From Erwinia pyri (GTDB taxonomy: Bacteria; Pseudomonadota; Gammaproteobacteria; Enterobacterales; Enterobacteriaceae), in contig NZ_CP132353.1 of the NCBI RefSeq assembly GCF_030758455.1, positions 3,658,001 to 3,722,000 on the forward strand: a stretch of DNA of 64,000 nt, read 5' to 3'. Of the stretch, positions 46,138 through 54,835 are shown piece after piece; position 1 is the stretch's first letter, and each line of letters opens with the position of its first letter. Under the pieces are notes generated by a model, which ran no database searches, was not told where the DNA came from, and worked only from the letters and a program-made list of their open reading frames with translations. A program made the position numbers and the translations under genes.

Positions 46138-47043
46138 ATGTACAAAACGACGCTTGAACAGTGGGTTCTCCTCGACTCGGTGGTTAACGAGGGAAGTTTT
46201 GCGTTGGCGGCGGAGAAAAATAACCGCAGCCAGTCTTCAGTCAGTTATCAGATTAGTTTGCTGCAGCAGCGGCTCGGCGTGGCATTGCTACAGCCGGAGG
46301 GACGCCGAGCCATTCTGAGTGCCGAAGGCCAGCAGTTGCTGGCGCAGGCACGTCCGCTGCTGGCAGGTTTCAATAGCCTTGAGGCGCAGGCTAACGCGCT
46401 GCAGCGCGGCGAACCTACCCGCATTGATCTGATGGTTGATGCGATTGTGCCCAAACCGCTGCTGTTTACTGTGCTGCAGCAGTTTCAGCAACGTTATCCG
46501 CATGTCCGGGTCTGGTTCAGTGAAATCGTACGCAGCGAAACGGCCGCCAGGCTGGCAGAGCAGCAGGCCGATCTCTGGTTAGTGGCACACGACGGCAACG
46601 AACAGTTCGTTGGGGAAAGCCTGTTGAGCGTAGATTTTATCGCTGTCGCTCATCGCCATCATCCGCTACACCAGCAGCCCGCCCCGCTTAGCGCGGCCAC
46701 GCTTGCCCGCTGGCCCTGCATTACGATCCTCGATCGTCAACAGCAGCAGCAGTCTGAAATCAGCGGTGAGCAGGCGGAAAACTGGTCTTTTACCACGTTG
46801 TCGGCAGCCATTGAGGCAGTTCAACATCAACTGGGCTATGGCTGGTTACCGGAGAAGAATATTGAAGCGTTACTGCATAGCGGCGAGCTTCTCCCGCTTC
46901 AGCTACTACAGGGTCGGCGGCGCTCTACGCCGCTGGTCCTTCGCATCAATGAGCAGAGGCTGCCCGGAAATATGACCATCGCCGTGCTGGCGCAGATGTT
47001 TATCGATCGGGTCGCGGAGGAAAAGCGCCTTGCTGCAGAATAG
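46138..47043 (+). CDS. LysR family regulator, probable regulator of padC
   Basis: 301 residues. N-terminal HTH (NEGSFALAAEKNNRSQSSVSYQISLLQQRLG) and a LysR effector domain with GYGWLPEKNIEALL. Divergent LysR-padC pairs are known in enterobacteria, where the phenolic acid induces decarboxylase expression; in Gram-positives the unrelated PadR does this. Short hairpin (ATGGC...GCCAT) just after the stop at 47047-47064. Confidence 0.85.
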   Translation: MYKTTLEQWVLLDSVVNEGSFALAAEKNNRSQSSVSYQISLLQQRLGVALLQPEGRRAILSAEGQQLLAQARPLLAGFNSLEAQANALQRGEPTRIDLMVDAIVPKPLLFTVLQQFQQRYPHVRVWFSEIVRSETAARLAEQQADLWLVAHDGNEQFVGESLLSVDFIAVAHRHHPLHQQPAPLSAATLARWPCITILDRQQQQQSEISGEQAENWSFTTLSAAIEAVQHQLGYGWLPEKNIEALLHSGELLPLQLLQGRRRSTPLVLRINEQRLPGNMTIAVLAQMFIDRVAEEKRLAAE

Positions 47044-47072
47044 AAAATGGCTCTTTACGGGCCATTGGTAGC

Positions 47073-47157
47073 TGCGGGGTGAGCATTATTTTGGGTTATC
47101 TCCGTATATGCGGGGTGAGCATTGCTTTGGGTTATCCCCGTATATGCGGGGGAACAC
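47073..47157. repeat. 36-bp tandem repeat, type I-E CRISPR repeat-like
   Basis: TGCGGGGTGAGCATT recurs at 47073 and 47109, and GGGTTAT(C/T)... at 47093 and 47129, a strict 36-bp period for about 2.3 copies. The last copy, 47129-47157, reads on the minus strand GTGTTCCCCCGCATATACGG then GGATAACCC, closely matching I-E repeats of the GTGTTCCCCGC...GCGGGGATAAACCG type. The spacing leaves only ~7 bp between units, so this is not an intact array. Confidence 0.6.
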
Positions 47158-47256
47158 TCTAAAGCTAACCACATGATTAAAATCATAATTTAGCCCCAAT
47201 AAGATCTACCGCGCGAAACCCTTAAATTAAACCCTGTCCAACCTCTCTGATTTGAT

Positions 47257-47440
47257 GCAAAACAGGGCAGCGGTATTTCCCATAAAAAATCCAAAAACAG
47301 AGAAAAGGCAGGAATTCGCACGTTAAAAAACAGGCATAAAAAATCCGGAAACGAGGATCGTTTCCGGATTCTGATACGACTGCCAGGCTAACTTAACTTG
47401 TCAGCGATGACTATCGGGCAGCCGTATGTCTGCCCAGGCG
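47257..47440. repeat. left copy of ~185-bp direct repeat (lpd terminator region)
   Basis: About 97% identical (roughly five differences including one indel) to 48324-48508. It includes a full copy of the lpd terminator hairpin (47342-47370) and the following CGGGCAG...CTGCCC stem. The copy at 48324 is joined to lpd; this one is not next to any lpd sequence. Confidence 0.95.
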
Positions 47441-47515
47441 GTTTATCTCCGCACGCTGAGATAATAACGTTGGTGGTTTTGCTGTCTCGGTGTTCCCTAT
47501 GCCCGGGGATAAATC
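47439..47515. repeat. two further type I-E repeat-like fragments
   Basis: 47439-47457 reads CGGTTTATCTCCGCACGC, matching the reverse complement of an I-E repeat over its first half. 47490-47515 reads GTGTTCCCTATGCCCGGGGA then TAAATC, an I-E-like repeat in the opposite orientation with a shortened stem. Both are degenerate and may be chance. Confidence 0.3.
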
Positions 47516-47689
47516 ACTTTATCAGCTCTTCATAAAGAGCGGGTGTCGGGTATTCCATGCGTGTTCAGATGAAAATTTTCGTCCTTATGATCTTAAGGTC
47601 GTCCTCTTACTCCTGTGCAGGAGTTGACTCATTTCAGCCTGAATAACATAATAGCTTCATCAGATGAAGCCATGGAAAGGCTGTAAACT

Positions 47690-47953
47690 ATGAAGCAACT
47701 AAGAAAAAAACATCAGGCCACATTAGAGAAAATTTTTGATGTACCAGTGTCCGCTAATCTCAAATGGTCTGATATCGAATCACTGATCCGGGCATTGGGG
47801 GGTGAAATCAGTGAAGGGAAAGGCTCTCGGTGCCGTTTCATTCTTAACGGAAGTATTGCTAAATTTCATCGACCACATCCTTTACCCGAGACGGATAAGG
47901 GCGCGGTTATCAGCCTTCGTGAATGGTTAGAAAGTACAGGAATAAAGCCATGA
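47690..47953 (+). CDS. hicA: HicA family toxin
   Basis: 87 residues, longer than minimal HicA (~60). dsRBD-like mRNA interferase fold; C-terminal FHRPHPLPETDKGAVISLREWLESTGI is typical of the HicA subtype with an N-terminal extension. The position that in classic HicA carries the catalytic His (GSHH) reads GSRCRF here, so FHRPH may supply the histidine. Stop overlaps hicB (ATGA), the usual toxin-first order. Flanked by direct repeats of the lpd terminator. Confidence 0.88.
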   Translation: MKQLRKKHQATLEKIFDVPVSANLKWSDIESLIRALGGEISEGKGSRCRFILNGSIAKFHRPHPLPETDKGAVISLREWLESTGIKP

Positions 47954-48303
47954 GCACAGTAAATCCGAAATACAAAGTCGCGGGACAGCCAGCAGTGATT
48001 AGCTTTGTGCCAGAGATTAATGCATTTCGCGGGAAATTTTTAGGTCTGAGCGGTTACTGTGATTTTGTTGCCGATAGTGTTGAAGGTTTAATTAAAGAAG
48101 GGGAGCTCTCGTTACGTGAGTATCTTGAAGACTGCCGCGAAGCAGGAATAGATCCTTATGCCCGGAAAGAAAAAATCAAAACACTTACGTTACGTTATAA
48201 TGAGTCTCTTGCTGAGAGGCTTACCCACGCTGCTGCTGAGAATAATAAATCATTGAATACATTTATTATTGAAACGCTTGAAGAACGTGTGGGCCATGCC
48301 TGA
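47950..48303 (+). CDS. hicB: HicB family antitoxin
   Basis: 117 residues. N-terminal partial RNase H-like domain (FRGKFLGLSGYCDFVADSVEGL) that binds HicA, and a C-terminal ribbon-helix-helix DNA-binding domain (LTLRYNESLAERLTHAAAENNKSLNTFI, split here over residues 85-112). It neutralises HicA and probably autoregulates the operon. The ATG at 47950 overlaps the hicA stop. The right repeat begins 21 nt after the stop. Confidence 0.9.
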   Translation: MSTVNPKYKVAGQPAVISFVPEINAFRGKFLGLSGYCDFVADSVEGLIKEGELSLREYLEDCREAGIDPYARKEKIKTLTLRYNESLAERLTHAAAENNKSLNTFIIETLEERVGHA

Positions 48304-48323
48304 CGTGCAATGTTTTCTCAGTA

Positions 48324-48508
48324 GCAAAACAGGGCAGCGGTATTTCCCATAAAAAATCCAAAAACAGAGAAAAGGCAGGAGTCCGCACGTTAAAAAGCAG
48401 GCATAAAAAAATCCGGAAACGAGGATCGTTTCCGGATTCTGATACGACTGCCAGGCTAACTTAACTTGTCAGCGATGACTATCGGGCAGCCGTATGTCTG
48501 CCCGGGCG
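48324..48508. repeat. right copy of ~185-bp direct repeat (lpd terminator region)
   Basis: The native copy: it ends 2 nt before the lpd stop codon and contains the lpd 3' untranslated region and terminator. Offset to the left copy about 1067 bp, which defines the size of the inserted or duplicated unit carrying hicAB. Confidence 0.95.
48404..48438 (-). terminator. rho-independent terminator of lpd
   Basis: AATCCGGAAACGA (48410-48422) pairs perfectly with TCGTTTCCGGATT (48426-48438), 13 bp with a 3-nt loop. On the minus strand it is followed by a run of seven T residues. The end of the pdhR-aceEF-lpd transcript. Confidence 0.92.
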
Positions 48509-48510
48509 AC

Positions 48511-49935
48511 TTACTTCTTCTTCGCTTTCGGGTTTGGCAGGTCAGTGATGCTACCTTCGAAAATCTCGGCAGCCAGACCCACAGACTCATGCAGCGTCGG
48601 GTGAGCATGGATGGTCAGCGCGATATCTTCGGCGTCGCAACCCATCTCAATAGCCAGACCGATTTCACCCAGCAGCTCGCCGCCGTTGGTGCCGACAACC
48701 GCACCACCGATAACACGATGCGTCTCTTTGTCGAAAATCAGCTTGGTCATGCCGTCTGCACAATCGGAAGCGATAGCACGGCCTGAAGCGGCCCACGGGA
48801 AGGTCGAGGTCTCATAGCTGATCCCTTTCTCTTTCGCTTCTTTCTCGGTCAGACCCACCCAGGCAACTTCTGGCTCAGTGTAGGCAATGGATGGGATCAC
48901 TTTCGGGTCGAAGTAGTGCTTCTTACCTGCGATCACTTCAGCCGCTACGTGGCCTTCATGCACGCCTTTGTGGGCCAGCATCGGCTGACCGACGATGTCG
49001 CCAATCGCATAGATGTGCGGCACGTTGGTACGCATCTGCTTGTCGACGCGGATAAAGCCGCGGTCGTCCACTTCCACGCCCGCTTTACCTGCATCCAGGC
49101 CTTTACCGTTTGGCACACGGCCAATCGCTACCAGCACCGCGTCATAACGCTGCGCTTCTGCAGGGGCTTTCTTGCCTTCCATAGAAACGTAAATGCCATC
49201 GTCTTTGGCTTCAACGGCGGTGACTTTAGTTTCCAGCATCAGATTGAACTGCTTAGCGATGCGCTTGGTGAAGACTTTCACTACGTCTTTATCGGCAGCC
49301 GGAATAACCTGGTCAAACATCTCAACCACGTCAATCTGCGAACCCAACGCGTGATAGACGGTTGCCATTTCCAGACCGATGATGCCTCCGCCCATTACCA
49401 GCAGGCGCTCAGGCACCTCTTTCAGCTCCAGCGCGGAGGTAGAATCCCACACGCGAGGATCTTCATGAGGAATGAACGGCAGCTGAATCGGACGAGAACC
49501 CGCAGCGATAACGGCGTTGTCGAAGTTGATGGTGGTGGCACCATTCTCGCCTTCAACCACCAGTGTGTTAGCGCCGGTGAATTTACCCAGACCGGTGACC
49601 ACTTTAACTTTGCGGCCCTTCGCCATGCCAGCCAGACCGCCGGTCAGCTGGTTAATGACTTTCTCTTTCCAGGAACGAATCTTGTTGATATCAGTTTGTG
49701 GCTTACCAAACACGATACCGTGCTCTTCCAGCGCTTTAGCTTCTTCAATCACTTTCGCGACGTGCAGCAGCGCTTTGGAAGGGATACAACCCACGTTCAG
49801 ACAAACCCCACCCAGGGTGCTGAAACGCTCAACGATGACGGTCTCCAGACCTAAATCGGCTGCGCGGAAGGCTGCAGAGTAGCCTGCAGGACCTGCCCCA
49901 AGTACCACGACCTGAGTTTTAATTTCTGTACTCAT
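48511..49935 (-). CDS. lpd: dihydrolipoyl dehydrogenase (E3)
   Basis: 474 residues, as in E. coli. FAD/NAD enzyme that reoxidises dihydrolipoyl groups of the pyruvate and 2-oxoglutarate dehydrogenase complexes and of the glycine cleavage system. FAD motif VVLGAGPAGYSAA, redox disulphide GGVCLNVGCIPSK, NAD motif VMGGGIIGLEMA, and the active-site His-Glu in IHAHPTLHES. The second of two adjacent ATG codons (49935) is preferred from spacing to AGAGG. The 183-bp gap from aceF contains the aceF terminator, and a separate lpd promoter is expected. Confidence 0.98.
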   Translation of the reverse strand: MSTEIKTQVVVLGAGPAGYSAAFRAADLGLETVIVERFSTLGGVCLNVGCIPSKALLHVAKVIEEAKALEEHGIVFGKPQTDINKIRSWKEKVINQLTGGLAGMAKGRKVKVVTGLGKFTGANTLVVEGENGATTINFDNAVIAAGSRPIQLPFIPHEDPRVWDSTSALELKEVPERLLVMGGGIIGLEMATVYHALGSQIDVVEMFDQVIPAADKDVVKVFTKRIAKQFNLMLETKVTAVEAKDDGIYVSMEGKKAPAEAQRYDAVLVAIGRVPNGKGLDAGKAGVEVDDRGFIRVDKQMRTNVPHIYAIGDIVGQPMLAHKGVHEGHVAAEVIAGKKHYFDPKVIPSIAYTEPEVAWVGLTEKEAKEKGISYETSTFPWAASGRAIASDCADGMTKLIFDKETHRVIGGAVVGTNGGELLGEIGLAIEMGCDAEDIALTIHAHPTLHESVGLAAEIFEGSITDLPNPKAKKK

Positions 49936-50088
49936 CATGACCTCTTAGTTAACCGCTGGGATATTCATTCATCCACCGGTACGTATTCACCGCAAGAGTT
50001 TACAGAATTGTTAATGAACTGCAAACCGCTTGATACGAAACGTTTTCAACTACCTTGTCGACTCAACACATCGCAAGTCGGCTATGAG

Positions 50089-50110
50089 AAGGCCGGCAAA
50101 CGCCGGCCTT
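50089..50110 (-). terminator. hairpin after aceF
   Basis: AAGGCCGGC (50089-50097) pairs with GCCGGCCTT (50102-50110), 9 bp around AAAC, 8 nt past the aceF stop; followed on the minus strand by CTCATAG, a weak T tract, so partial readthrough into lpd is likely. Confidence 0.6.
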
Positions 50111-50118
50111 AAGACTTC

Positions 50119-52014
50119 TTACATCACCAGACGGCGGATATCAGCCATGATAGTGGCGATATAGGCCGCAAAGCGAGCGCCTGCCGCACCATCGATCACA
50201 CGGTGATCGAAGGAGAGAGACAGAGGCAGCATCAGGCGAGGAACGAACTCTTTGCCGTTCCAGACCGGCTCCATCGACGACTTGGAGACGCCGAGGATCG
50301 CCACTTCCGGCGCGTTGACGATTGGGGTAAACGAGGTACCGCCAATGCCGCCAAGGCTGGAGATGGTGAAGCAGCCGCCCTGCATATCGCTGGAGGTCAG
50401 CTTGCCTTCACGCGCTTTCTTCGAAATCACCGACAGCTCATTTGACAGCTCGACGATGCCTTTGCGGTTCACATCTTTAAAGACCGGAACCACCAGGCCG
50501 TTTGGCGTATCAACGGCCACGCCGATGTTGATATATTTTTTCAGCGTCAGCTTCTGTCCATCTTCAGACAGCGAGCTGTTGAAGCGTGGGAACTCTTCCA
50601 GCGCTTTGGCAGCCGCCTTCATGATGAACACCAGTGGGGTGATCTTCAGATCCAGCTTCTTCTTCGCGGCTTCGTCATTCTGCTGCTTACGGAAGTTTTC
50701 CACTTCGGTAATGTCGGCCTTGTCGTGCTGGGTTACGTGAGGGATCACGATCCAGTTACGGCTCAGGTTGGCACCAGAAATTTTCTGGATGCGGCCCAGC
50801 TCGACTTCTTCAATCTCACCGAACTTGCTGAAATCAACCTTCGGCCACGGCAGCATGCCAGGCATTCCGCCACCGGCGGCAGCTGCTGGAGCTGACTCGG
50901 CACGCTTAACCGCATCCTTCACGTAAGACTGGACGTCTTCTTTCAGAATACGACCTTTACGACCGGTGCCTTTAACCTTCGCCAGGTTGACGCCGAACTC
51001 ACGCGCCAGACGACGAATAACCGGTGTTGCATGTACGTAAGCGTCGTTCTCAGCGAACTCGCTGGACTCAGCCTTAGCTGGCGTCGAGGCTGGCTTAGCC
51101 TCCTGCTTAGCTTCCTGTTTGGCCGGAGCAGCTTCTTCCTGTTTCGCAGCAGGCGCGGCGGCTGGCGCTGCACCTTCCACTTCAAAGACCATGATCAGGG
51201 AACCGGTGCTGACTTTGTCGCCGGTGCTGATTTTGATCTCTTTTACGGTTCCCGCGAACGGCGCAGGCACTTCCATTGAGGCTTTGTCGCCTTCAACGGT
51301 GATCAGTGACTGTTCGGCAGCCACTTTATCGCCCACTTTCACCATCACTTCGGTAACTTCAACCTCGTCGCCACCGATATCAGGAACTTCAACATCTTTT
51401 ACGCCGCTGGTAGCCGTTGGTGCCGCTGCTGCTTCTTCTTTCATCGCAGGTTTAGGCGCTTCAGCCGGCGCTGAGCCTTCCGCTTCAAAGACCATGATCA
51501 TGGAACCGGTGCTGACTTTGTCGCCGGTGCTGATCTTAATCTCTTTCACGATACCGGCGAACGGTGCAGGCACTTCCATCGAGGCTTTGTCGCCCTCAAC
51601 GGTAATCAGCGACTGCTCCGCTTCAACTTTGTCGCCTACCTTGACCATGATCTCGGTGACTTCAACTTCATCAGAACCGATATCCGGCACGTTCACGTCT
51701 TTGCTTTCTGACGCGGCCGCGGCGGGTTTCGCCTCTTCTTTTTTCTCTTCAGCTTTAGCTGGTGCAGCTTCTGCTGCACCTTCAGCGGCTTCGAAGATCA
51801 TGATCAGTTTGCCGGTTTCAACTTTGTCGCCGGTGCTGATTTTGATCTCTTTTACCACGCCAGCCTGCGGGGAAGGCACTTCCATAGAGGCTTTATCGCC
51901 TTCTACGGTGATCAGCGACTGCTCTGCTTCAACCTTGTCGCCCACCTTGACCATAATCTCGGTGACTTCCACTTCGTCTGCACCGATATCCGGTACGTTA
52001 ATTTCGATAGCCAT
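50119..52014 (-). CDS. aceF: pyruvate dehydrogenase E2, dihydrolipoyl acetyltransferase
   Basis: 631 residues. Core of the pyruvate dehydrogenase complex. Three tandem lipoyl domains, each with lysine in [11 protein letters not shown] (near residues 41, 144 and 246), joined by Ala/Pro/Lys-rich linkers; then the E1/E3-binding domain ([25 protein letters not shown] split over residues 327-351) and the catalytic domain with DHRVIDGA. The three lipoyl units are also near-identical at DNA level. Start has GAGG 7 nt upstream; 13 nt after aceE. Confidence 0.98.
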   Translation of the reverse strand: MAIEINVPDIGADEVEVTEIMVKVGDKVEAEQSLITVEGDKASMEVPSPQAGVVKEIKISTGDKVETGKLIMIFEAAEGAAEAAPAKAEEKKEEAKPAAAASESKDVNVPDIGSDEVEVTEIMVKVGDKVEAEQSLITVEGDKASMEVPAPFAGIVKEIKISTGDKVSTGSMIMVFEAEGSAPAEAPKPAMKEEAAAAPTATSGVKDVEVPDIGGDEVEVTEVMVKVGDKVAAEQSLITVEGDKASMEVPAPFAGTVKEIKISTGDKVSTGSLIMVFEVEGAAPAAAPAAKQEEAAPAKQEAKQEAKPASTPAKAESSEFAENDAYVHATPVIRRLAREFGVNLAKVKGTGRKGRILKEDVQSYVKDAVKRAESAPAAAAGGGMPGMLPWPKVDFSKFGEIEEVELGRIQKISGANLSRNWIVIPHVTQHDKADITEVENFRKQQNDEAAKKKLDLKITPLVFIMKAAAKALEEFPRFNSSLSEDGQKLTLKKYINIGVAVDTPNGLVVPVFKDVNRKGIVELSNELSVISKKAREGKLTSSDMQGGCFTISSLGGIGGTSFTPIVNAPEVAILGVSKSSMEPVWNGKEFVPRLMLPLSLSFDHRVIDGAAGARFAAYIATIMADIRRLVM

Positions 52015-52027
52015 TAATCTTTACCTC

Positions 52028-54691
52028 TTATGCCAGACGCGGGTTGACTTTATCGGCATCGATATTGAATTTAGCGATCGCTTCCGCCACCACTTTTTTA
52101 TCAATCTCACCGCGTTTAGCCAGTTCACCCAGAGCCGCTACCACCACGTAAGACGCATCCACTTCGAAGTGGTGACGCAGGTTTTCACGGCTGTCAGAAC
52201 GTCCGAAACCATCGGTGCCCAGTACGCGGTAGTCGCTGGCTGGCATGAAGGTACGGATCTGCTCGGCGAACAGTTTCATGTAGTCGGTTGACGCAACGGC
52301 AGGTGCATCGTTCATGATCTGCGCAACGTAAGGCACGCGTGGCTCTTCCGTTGGGTGCAGCATGTTCCAGCGCTCACAATCCTGACCATCACGCGCCAGC
52401 TCGGTGAAGGAAGTCACGCTGTAGACGTCTGAACCTACACCATAATCTTTCGACAGGATCTCAGCCGCTTCACGCACATGACGCAGGATAGAACCTGAAC
52501 CCAGCAGCTGCACTTTGCCCTTGCTGCCTTCCAGCGTATCCAGCTTGTAGATACCTTTACGGATACCCTCTTCTGCACCAGCGGGCATCGCAGGCATGTG
52601 GTAATTTTCGTTCAGCGTGGTGATGTAGTAGTAGATGTTTTCCTGCGCTTCGCCGTACATACGCACCAGGCCGTCATGCATGATGACTGCCACTTCGTAA
52701 GCATACGCCGGATCGTAAGAGATACAGTTCGGGATAGTCAGCGACTGAATGTGGCTGTGACCATCTTCGTGCTGCAACCCTTCGCCGTTCAGGGTAGTAC
52801 GACCTGAGGTACCGCCCACCAGGAAGCCGCGCGCCTGCTGGTCGCCTGCTGCCCAGCACAGGTCGCCGATACGCTGGAAACCAAACATTGAGTAGTAGAT
52901 ATAGAACGGGATCATCGGCAGGTTGTTGGTGCTGTAAGACGTTGCCGCCGCCAGCCAGGATGCGCCTGCGCCCAGTTCGTTGATCCCTTCCTGCAGGATC
53001 TGGCCTTTCTCATCTTCTTTGTAGTAAGCAACCTGCTCGCGGTCCTGCGGGGTGTACTGCTGACCGTTCGGGCTGTAAATACCAATCTGACGGAACAGAC
53101 CTTCCATACCAAAGGTACGCGCCTCATCGGCGATGATTGGCACCAGACGATCTTTGATCGACGGGTTTTTCAGCATCACGTTCAGGGCACGCACGAAGGC
53201 GATGGTGGTAGAGATCTCTTTGTTCTGCTCATCCAGCAGCTGACGGAAATCTTCCAGCGCAGGCATCGACAGCTTCTCGCTGAAGTTTGGCTGGCGGGTA
53301 GGCAGGTAGCCACCCAGCTTCTCGCGCTGACCATGCAGGTACTTGTACTCTTCAGACTCTTTGTCGAAGGTAACGTACGGCAGGGTTTCGATGCTGGCAT
53401 CGTCAACTGGCACGTTGAAACGATCGCGGATATAGCGCACGCCATCCATGTTCATTTTCTTGACCTGGTGCGCGATGTTTTTGCCTTCTGCGGATTCACC
53501 CATACCATAGCCTTTGATGGTGTGGGCCAGAATGACCACAGGTTTCCCTTTGGTATCCTGCGCTTTTTTCAGCGCCGCATAGACTTTCTTCGGATCGTGA
53601 CCGCCACGGTTCAGTGACCAGATCTCATCGTCAGACATATCTTTAACCAGCGCTGCGGTCTCGGGGTATTTACCGAAGAAGTGCTCGCGCACGTACGCGC
53701 CATCGCGGGATTTAAAGGTCTGGTAGTCGCCGTCAACGGTTTCGTTCATCAGCTGCACCAGCTTGCCGCTGGTATCTTTGCGCAGCAGTTCGTCCCAGCG
53801 TCCGCCCCAGATAACTTTGATCACTTCCCAACCGGCGCCAGCAAAGATGCCGTCCAGTTCGTTGATGATTTTGCCGTTACCGGTGACCGGGCCATCCAGG
53901 CGCTGCAGGTTACAGTTGATGATGAACACCAGGTTGTCCAGCTTCTCACGGGTGGCGATGGTGATCGCCCCTTTAGATTCTGGCTCATCCATTTCACCGT
54001 CGCCCAGGAAGGCGTAAACGGTCTGCTGTGAGGTATCTTTCAGCCCGCGGTGCTCAAGGTATTTCAGGAATTTCGCCTGATAGATCGCGCCGATTGGCCC
54101 CAGCCCCATCGACACGGTCGGGAACTGCCAGAAATCAGGCATCAGTTTAGGGTGCGGGTAAGAGGAGAGGCCTTTACCATGCACTTCCTGACGGAAATTG
54201 TTCATCTGCTCTTCGGTCAGACGGCCTTCCAGGAAGGCACGAGCATAGACGCCCGGAGAGATGTGGCCCTGGAAGTAAACCAGATCGCCGCCATCTTTTT
54301 CGCTACGCGCACGGAAGAAGTGGTTAAAGCACACTTCATAGATGGTGGCAGAAGACTGGAAGGAGGACATGTGGCCACCCAGCTCCAGATCTTTCTTCGA
54401 TGCACGCAGAACGGTCATGATAGCGTTCCAGCGGATCGCGGAACGGATACGACGCTCTAAAGAAGTATTGCCCGGGTAGTCCGGCTCGTCTTCAACGGCA
54501 ATAGAGTTGACGTAGTTGCGGGGGCTGAGACCTGCCGCCACTTTTACGCCACCTTTACGTGCTTCATTCATGACCTGGTCGATCAGGAACTGTGCGCGCT
54601 CAACACCTTCTTCACGGATGACCGATTCGATCGCCTGTAGCCAGTCGCGAGTTTCGATCGGATCCACGTCATTGTGTAAACGTTCTGACAT
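52028..54691 (-). CDS. aceE: pyruvate dehydrogenase E1 component
   Basis: 887 residues, as in E. coli. Thiamine diphosphate-dependent decarboxylation of pyruvate and acetyl transfer to AceF lipoyl groups. TPP/Mg motif FLGDGEMDEPES...NCNLQ near residues 229-260, homodimeric E1 type. The C-terminus NIDADKVNPRLA matches the family. Starts MSERLHNDVDPIETRDWL, with GGGGG upstream of the ATG. Second gene of pdhR-aceE-aceF-lpd. Confidence 0.98.
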   Translation of the reverse strand: MSERLHNDVDPIETRDWLQAIESVIREEGVERAQFLIDQVMNEARKGGVKVAAGLSPRNYVNSIAVEDEPDYPGNTSLERRIRSAIRWNAIMTVLRASKKDLELGGHMSSFQSSATIYEVCFNHFFRARSEKDGGDLVYFQGHISPGVYARAFLEGRLTEEQMNNFRQEVHGKGLSSYPHPKLMPDFWQFPTVSMGLGPIGAIYQAKFLKYLEHRGLKDTSQQTVYAFLGDGEMDEPESKGAITIATREKLDNLVFIINCNLQRLDGPVTGNGKIINELDGIFAGAGWEVIKVIWGGRWDELLRKDTSGKLVQLMNETVDGDYQTFKSRDGAYVREHFFGKYPETAALVKDMSDDEIWSLNRGGHDPKKVYAALKKAQDTKGKPVVILAHTIKGYGMGESAEGKNIAHQVKKMNMDGVRYIRDRFNVPVDDASIETLPYVTFDKESEEYKYLHGQREKLGGYLPTRQPNFSEKLSMPALEDFRQLLDEQNKEISTTIAFVRALNVMLKNPSIKDRLVPIIADEARTFGMEGLFRQIGIYSPNGQQYTPQDREQVAYYKEDEKGQILQEGINELGAGASWLAAATSYSTNNLPMIPFYIYYSMFGFQRIGDLCWAAGDQQARGFLVGGTSGRTTLNGEGLQHEDGHSHIQSLTIPNCISYDPAYAYEVAVIMHDGLVRMYGEAQENIYYYITTLNENYHMPAMPAGAEEGIRKGIYKLDTLEGSKGKVQLLGSGSILRHVREAAEILSKDYGVGSDVYSVTSFTELARDGQDCERWNMLHPTEEPRVPYVAQIMNDAPAVASTDYMKLFAEQIRTFMPASDYRVLGTDGFGRSDSRENLRHHFEVDASYVVVAALGELAKRGEIDKKVVAEAIAKFNIDADKVNPRLA

Positions 54692-54835
54692 GGGGGTATT
54701 CCTTATCTGTGTCTAATACGTTGAATTGTCTGGAGCCTGTCTCGCTGTGCTCACCCTGAAGTAAAGCACACTGAGACAGGCTCGTCGTTTATGCCTTGCC
54801 TGCGACAAGGCACAGTTCCGCGTTATGGTTACGCG

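Larger units (their letters stand above)
47044..47689. other. 646-bp gene-free stretch with repeats left of hicA
   Basis: Contains in order: a short hairpin, a 36-bp tandem repeat resembling decayed type I-E CRISPR repeats (47073-47157), about 100 bp with nothing recognised, the left copy of the lpd-terminator repeat (47257-47440), two further I-E repeat-like fragments (47439-47457 and 47490-47515), and the hicA promoter region. Confidence 0.7.

Noticed and set aside
47073..47157. Functional type I-E CRISPR array
   Set aside because: Period is 36 bp rather than about 61 bp, so there are no real spacers; only a vestige is possible.
51119..52291. 390-codon frame antisense to aceF
   Set aside because: Low-complexity Ser/Pro/Thr product generated by the repeated lipoyl domains read backwards.
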